DNA from: Comamonadaceae bacterium G21597-S1
GTDB taxonomy: Bacteria; Pseudomonadota; Gammaproteobacteria; Burkholderiales; Burkholderiaceae_C
Reading direction: 5' to 3'
Assembly (NCBI GenBank): GCA_027214345.1
Contig: JAPWHR010000011.1
Span: 1 to 64,000 of the forward strand
DNA length: 64,000 nt
A program made the translations under genes and the position numbers. Shown here piece by piece: positions 62,740-64,000 of this stretch. How positions within the stretch are numbered: position 1 is the stretch's first letter; the number at the start of each line of letters is the position of its first letter. The notes below the pieces were generated by a model that was not told the origin of the DNA, did no database searches, and was given only the letters and a program-made list of their open reading frames with translations.

Positions 62740-63282
62740 ATGATGACCGTTGAACAAGTCATGGCCTCTCACAAAGCCAACATCGAGACCCTGGTCGGCC
62801 TGACCAGCAAAGCCTTCGAAGGCGTCGAGAAAATCGTCGAACTCAACCTGACCGCCTCCAAGGCTGCCTTGGCCGAAGCCGGCGAACACGCCCAGGCCGT
62901 CCTGAGCGTCAAGGACGCCCAGGAACTGCTGACCTTGCAGTCCGGCCTGATGCAGCCTCTGGCCGAGAAGACCGCCGCCTACAACCGTCACCTGTACGAC
63001 ATCGCTTCGGGTTCGGCCGCCGAATTCACCCGCGTGTTCGAAGAGCAGGCCAGCGAGAACCAGAAGAAATTCATGGGTCTGGTCGACACCGCCGCCAAGA
63101 ACGCCCCGGCCGGCACGGAAACCGCCGTCGCCGTGATGAAGAGCTCGGTTGCTGCCGCCAACAACGCGCTGGAGTCGGTCCAGAAAGCCGTCAAGCAGGC
63201 CACCGAAGTTGCCGAAAGCAACTTCAACACGGTCACCGCCACGGCCGTCAACGCCAGCAAGACCGTTGCCAAGAAGCGCTGA
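62740..63282 (+). CDS. phaP: Phasin (PHA granule-associated protein)
   Basis: A 180-residue amphipathic helical protein of the phasin_2 family that coats polyhydroxyalkanoate granules. The N-terminal [20 protein letters not shown] and [20 protein letters not shown] are characteristic, and the Ala/Val-rich C terminus ends in VAKKR. AGGAG lies eight bases before the ATG-ATG start. A strong promoter, operator-like dyads and a terminator mark a highly expressed monocistronic gene. Confidence 0.96.
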   Translation: MMTVEQVMASHKANIETLVGLTSKAFEGVEKIVELNLTASKAALAEAGEHAQAVLSVKDAQELLTLQSGLMQPLAEKTAAYNRHLYDIASGSAAEFTRVFEEQASENQKKFMGLVDTAAKNAPAGTETAVAVMKSSVAAANNALESVQKAVKQATEVAESNFNTVTATAVNASKTVAKKR

Positions 63283-63442
63283 TCTGTCGCAAATTGCCAA
63301 CATAGCCTCGAAAGCAGCTCCCGTTGATGAGCTGCCTCTAGCAAACAAGGGAAAACCCTGACATACTCGGGCGCTATCGATATCAGATTTTCTGGTTGTC
63401 TCCTCGGGTCCTTTCGATACCAACAGGTTCAGGGATCCCTTC

Positions 63443-63473
63443 AAGGCCTCATCGCAAGATGAGGCCTTTTTTT
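63443..63473 (+). terminator. Rho-independent terminator after phaP
   Basis: A 10-bp stem AAGGCCTCAT/ATGAGGCCTT with a 6-base loop is followed by TTTTT, 160 bp beyond the phasin stop. Confidence 0.8.
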
Positions 63474-63575
63474 CGCCTGTACACAAGACGCATCGCCGCG
63501 CAACGGTGCAACCGGTCCGAGCCCCGCCCCCATACAGCTGATCGCAGACCGGATTGCCAGAGGTAGAATTTTTCG

Positions 63576-64000
63576 GTGAACTCCAACACGACAGCGGCTG
63601 TCATCGTCGCATTGCAGGCGATGGGCATGGCACTGGCGTTCATCCTCGCCGACCGACGATCGCCAACCAGCCGGGCCCTGGGCATGTTCCTGGCCTGTAC
63701 CGGATTGTCGATCGCGATCGACGTGTTGTGGGTCATTCCCATGCGCATCGAATCCGGCATCGTTCCCTGGGAAGGCCTGCTGGCACTGCCCCAGTCGCTG
63801 GCCATCGTGTTCGCATTCGAGTGGGTGCTGCGGGTGCGGGAAACCATTCCGGCGGCCAATCTCAAGACACAGGGCCCGAACCGCCTGTTGCGCATCGCCC
63901 AGGGCCTGGCCGTGGTCTACGGGCTGGCGGCCGTGGCCTTCCCCGCACAACGCGCAGCCCATTTCGGCAACCTGATGTTGTATCCCGGCGAGCGCGTGCA
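63576..64000 (+). CDS. Membrane protein, N-terminal part only (possible membrane-bound cyclase/sensor)
   Basis: A GTG-initiated frame open to the window edge (141 codons). It encodes several hydrophobic segments (AAVIVALQAMGMALAFILAD, GMFLACTGLSIAIDVLWVI, SLAIVFAFEWVLR, AQGLAVVYGLAAVAF). I recall similar N termini in Burkholderiales proteins that end in an adenylate/guanylate cyclase domain, but that domain would lie beyond the window, so the assignment is tentative. Confidence 0.6.
   Translation, partial: MNSNTTAAVIVALQAMGMALAFILADRRSPTSRALGMFLACTGLSIAIDVLWVIPMRIESGIVPWEGLLALPQSLAIVFAFEWVLRVRETIPAANLKTQGPNRLLRIAQGLAVVYGLAAVAFPAQRAAHFGNLMLYPGERV

Overview
The window looks like chromosome of a GC-rich betaproteobacterium, most likely Burkholderiales. 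The evidence is an EarP/EF-P pair with the rhamnosylated-type Arg32, a PHA phasin, a hupB - tRNA-Val - ppiD block, neighbouring pgsA and uvrC, and a TtuC-type dehydrogenase. All assignments come from reading the sequence; no database search was run.

0-21.4 kb, sulfonate dissimilation. A minus-strand operon encodes sulfoacetaldehyde acetyltransferase (xsc), a short phosphate acetyltransferase (pta) and a GMC flavoprotein dehydrogenase. Divergent from it lie an IclR regulator, a CobS/CobT-like AAA-vWA pair, and a small NTF2-like protein followed by a FAD oxidoreductase that read as taurine dehydrogenase TauX/TauY. An AbrB-type membrane protein, a complete Opp/Dpp-type ABC importer with stop-start overlaps, and a MocR (TauR-like) regulator follow. 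The expected route is taurine to sulfoacetaldehyde (TauXY), to sulfite plus acetyl phosphate (Xsc), to acetyl-CoA (Pta). The dehydrogenase may feed isethionate in. An M20 amidohydrolase lies at the left edge.

21.4-29.06 kb, a decaying genomic island beside tRNA-His. From left to right it holds an integrase pseudogene, a striking 26-bp inverted repeat, a Toprim/DUF3987 replication protein split by a stop codon, an alpA gene broken by a 77-bp insertion with 5-bp target duplications, a toxin-like remnant, and an apparently intact module of small ORF, excisionase and tyrosine integrase. The integrase ends 16 bp from the 3' end of tRNA-His.

29.1-39.4 kb, housekeeping: PpiD, tRNA-Val, HU, TtuC, an EamA exporter, PgsA, UvrC, EarP, EF-P and a heme-dependent N-demethylase-like protein.

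39.4-54.6 kb, a probable low-oxygen or energy-stress block: thymidine/AMP-phosphorylase-like enzyme plus PRPP-synthetase-like protein, a PaaK-like adenylating enzyme with a 67-aa partner, a DHH phosphoesterase, a FadL porin, and an acyl-CoA synthetase - E1 alpha - E1 beta - E2 - ACP operon, followed by an extra FtsH and a flavodoxin. FNR-type palindromes precede three transcription units.

54.7-64 kb: LOG-family protein, MFS exporter, RmuC, 2-hydroxyacid dehydrogenase, PncB, DUF364 protein, nitroreductase, an eight-base tandem repeat, phasin with a clear promoter and dyads, and the start of a membrane protein cut by the window edge.
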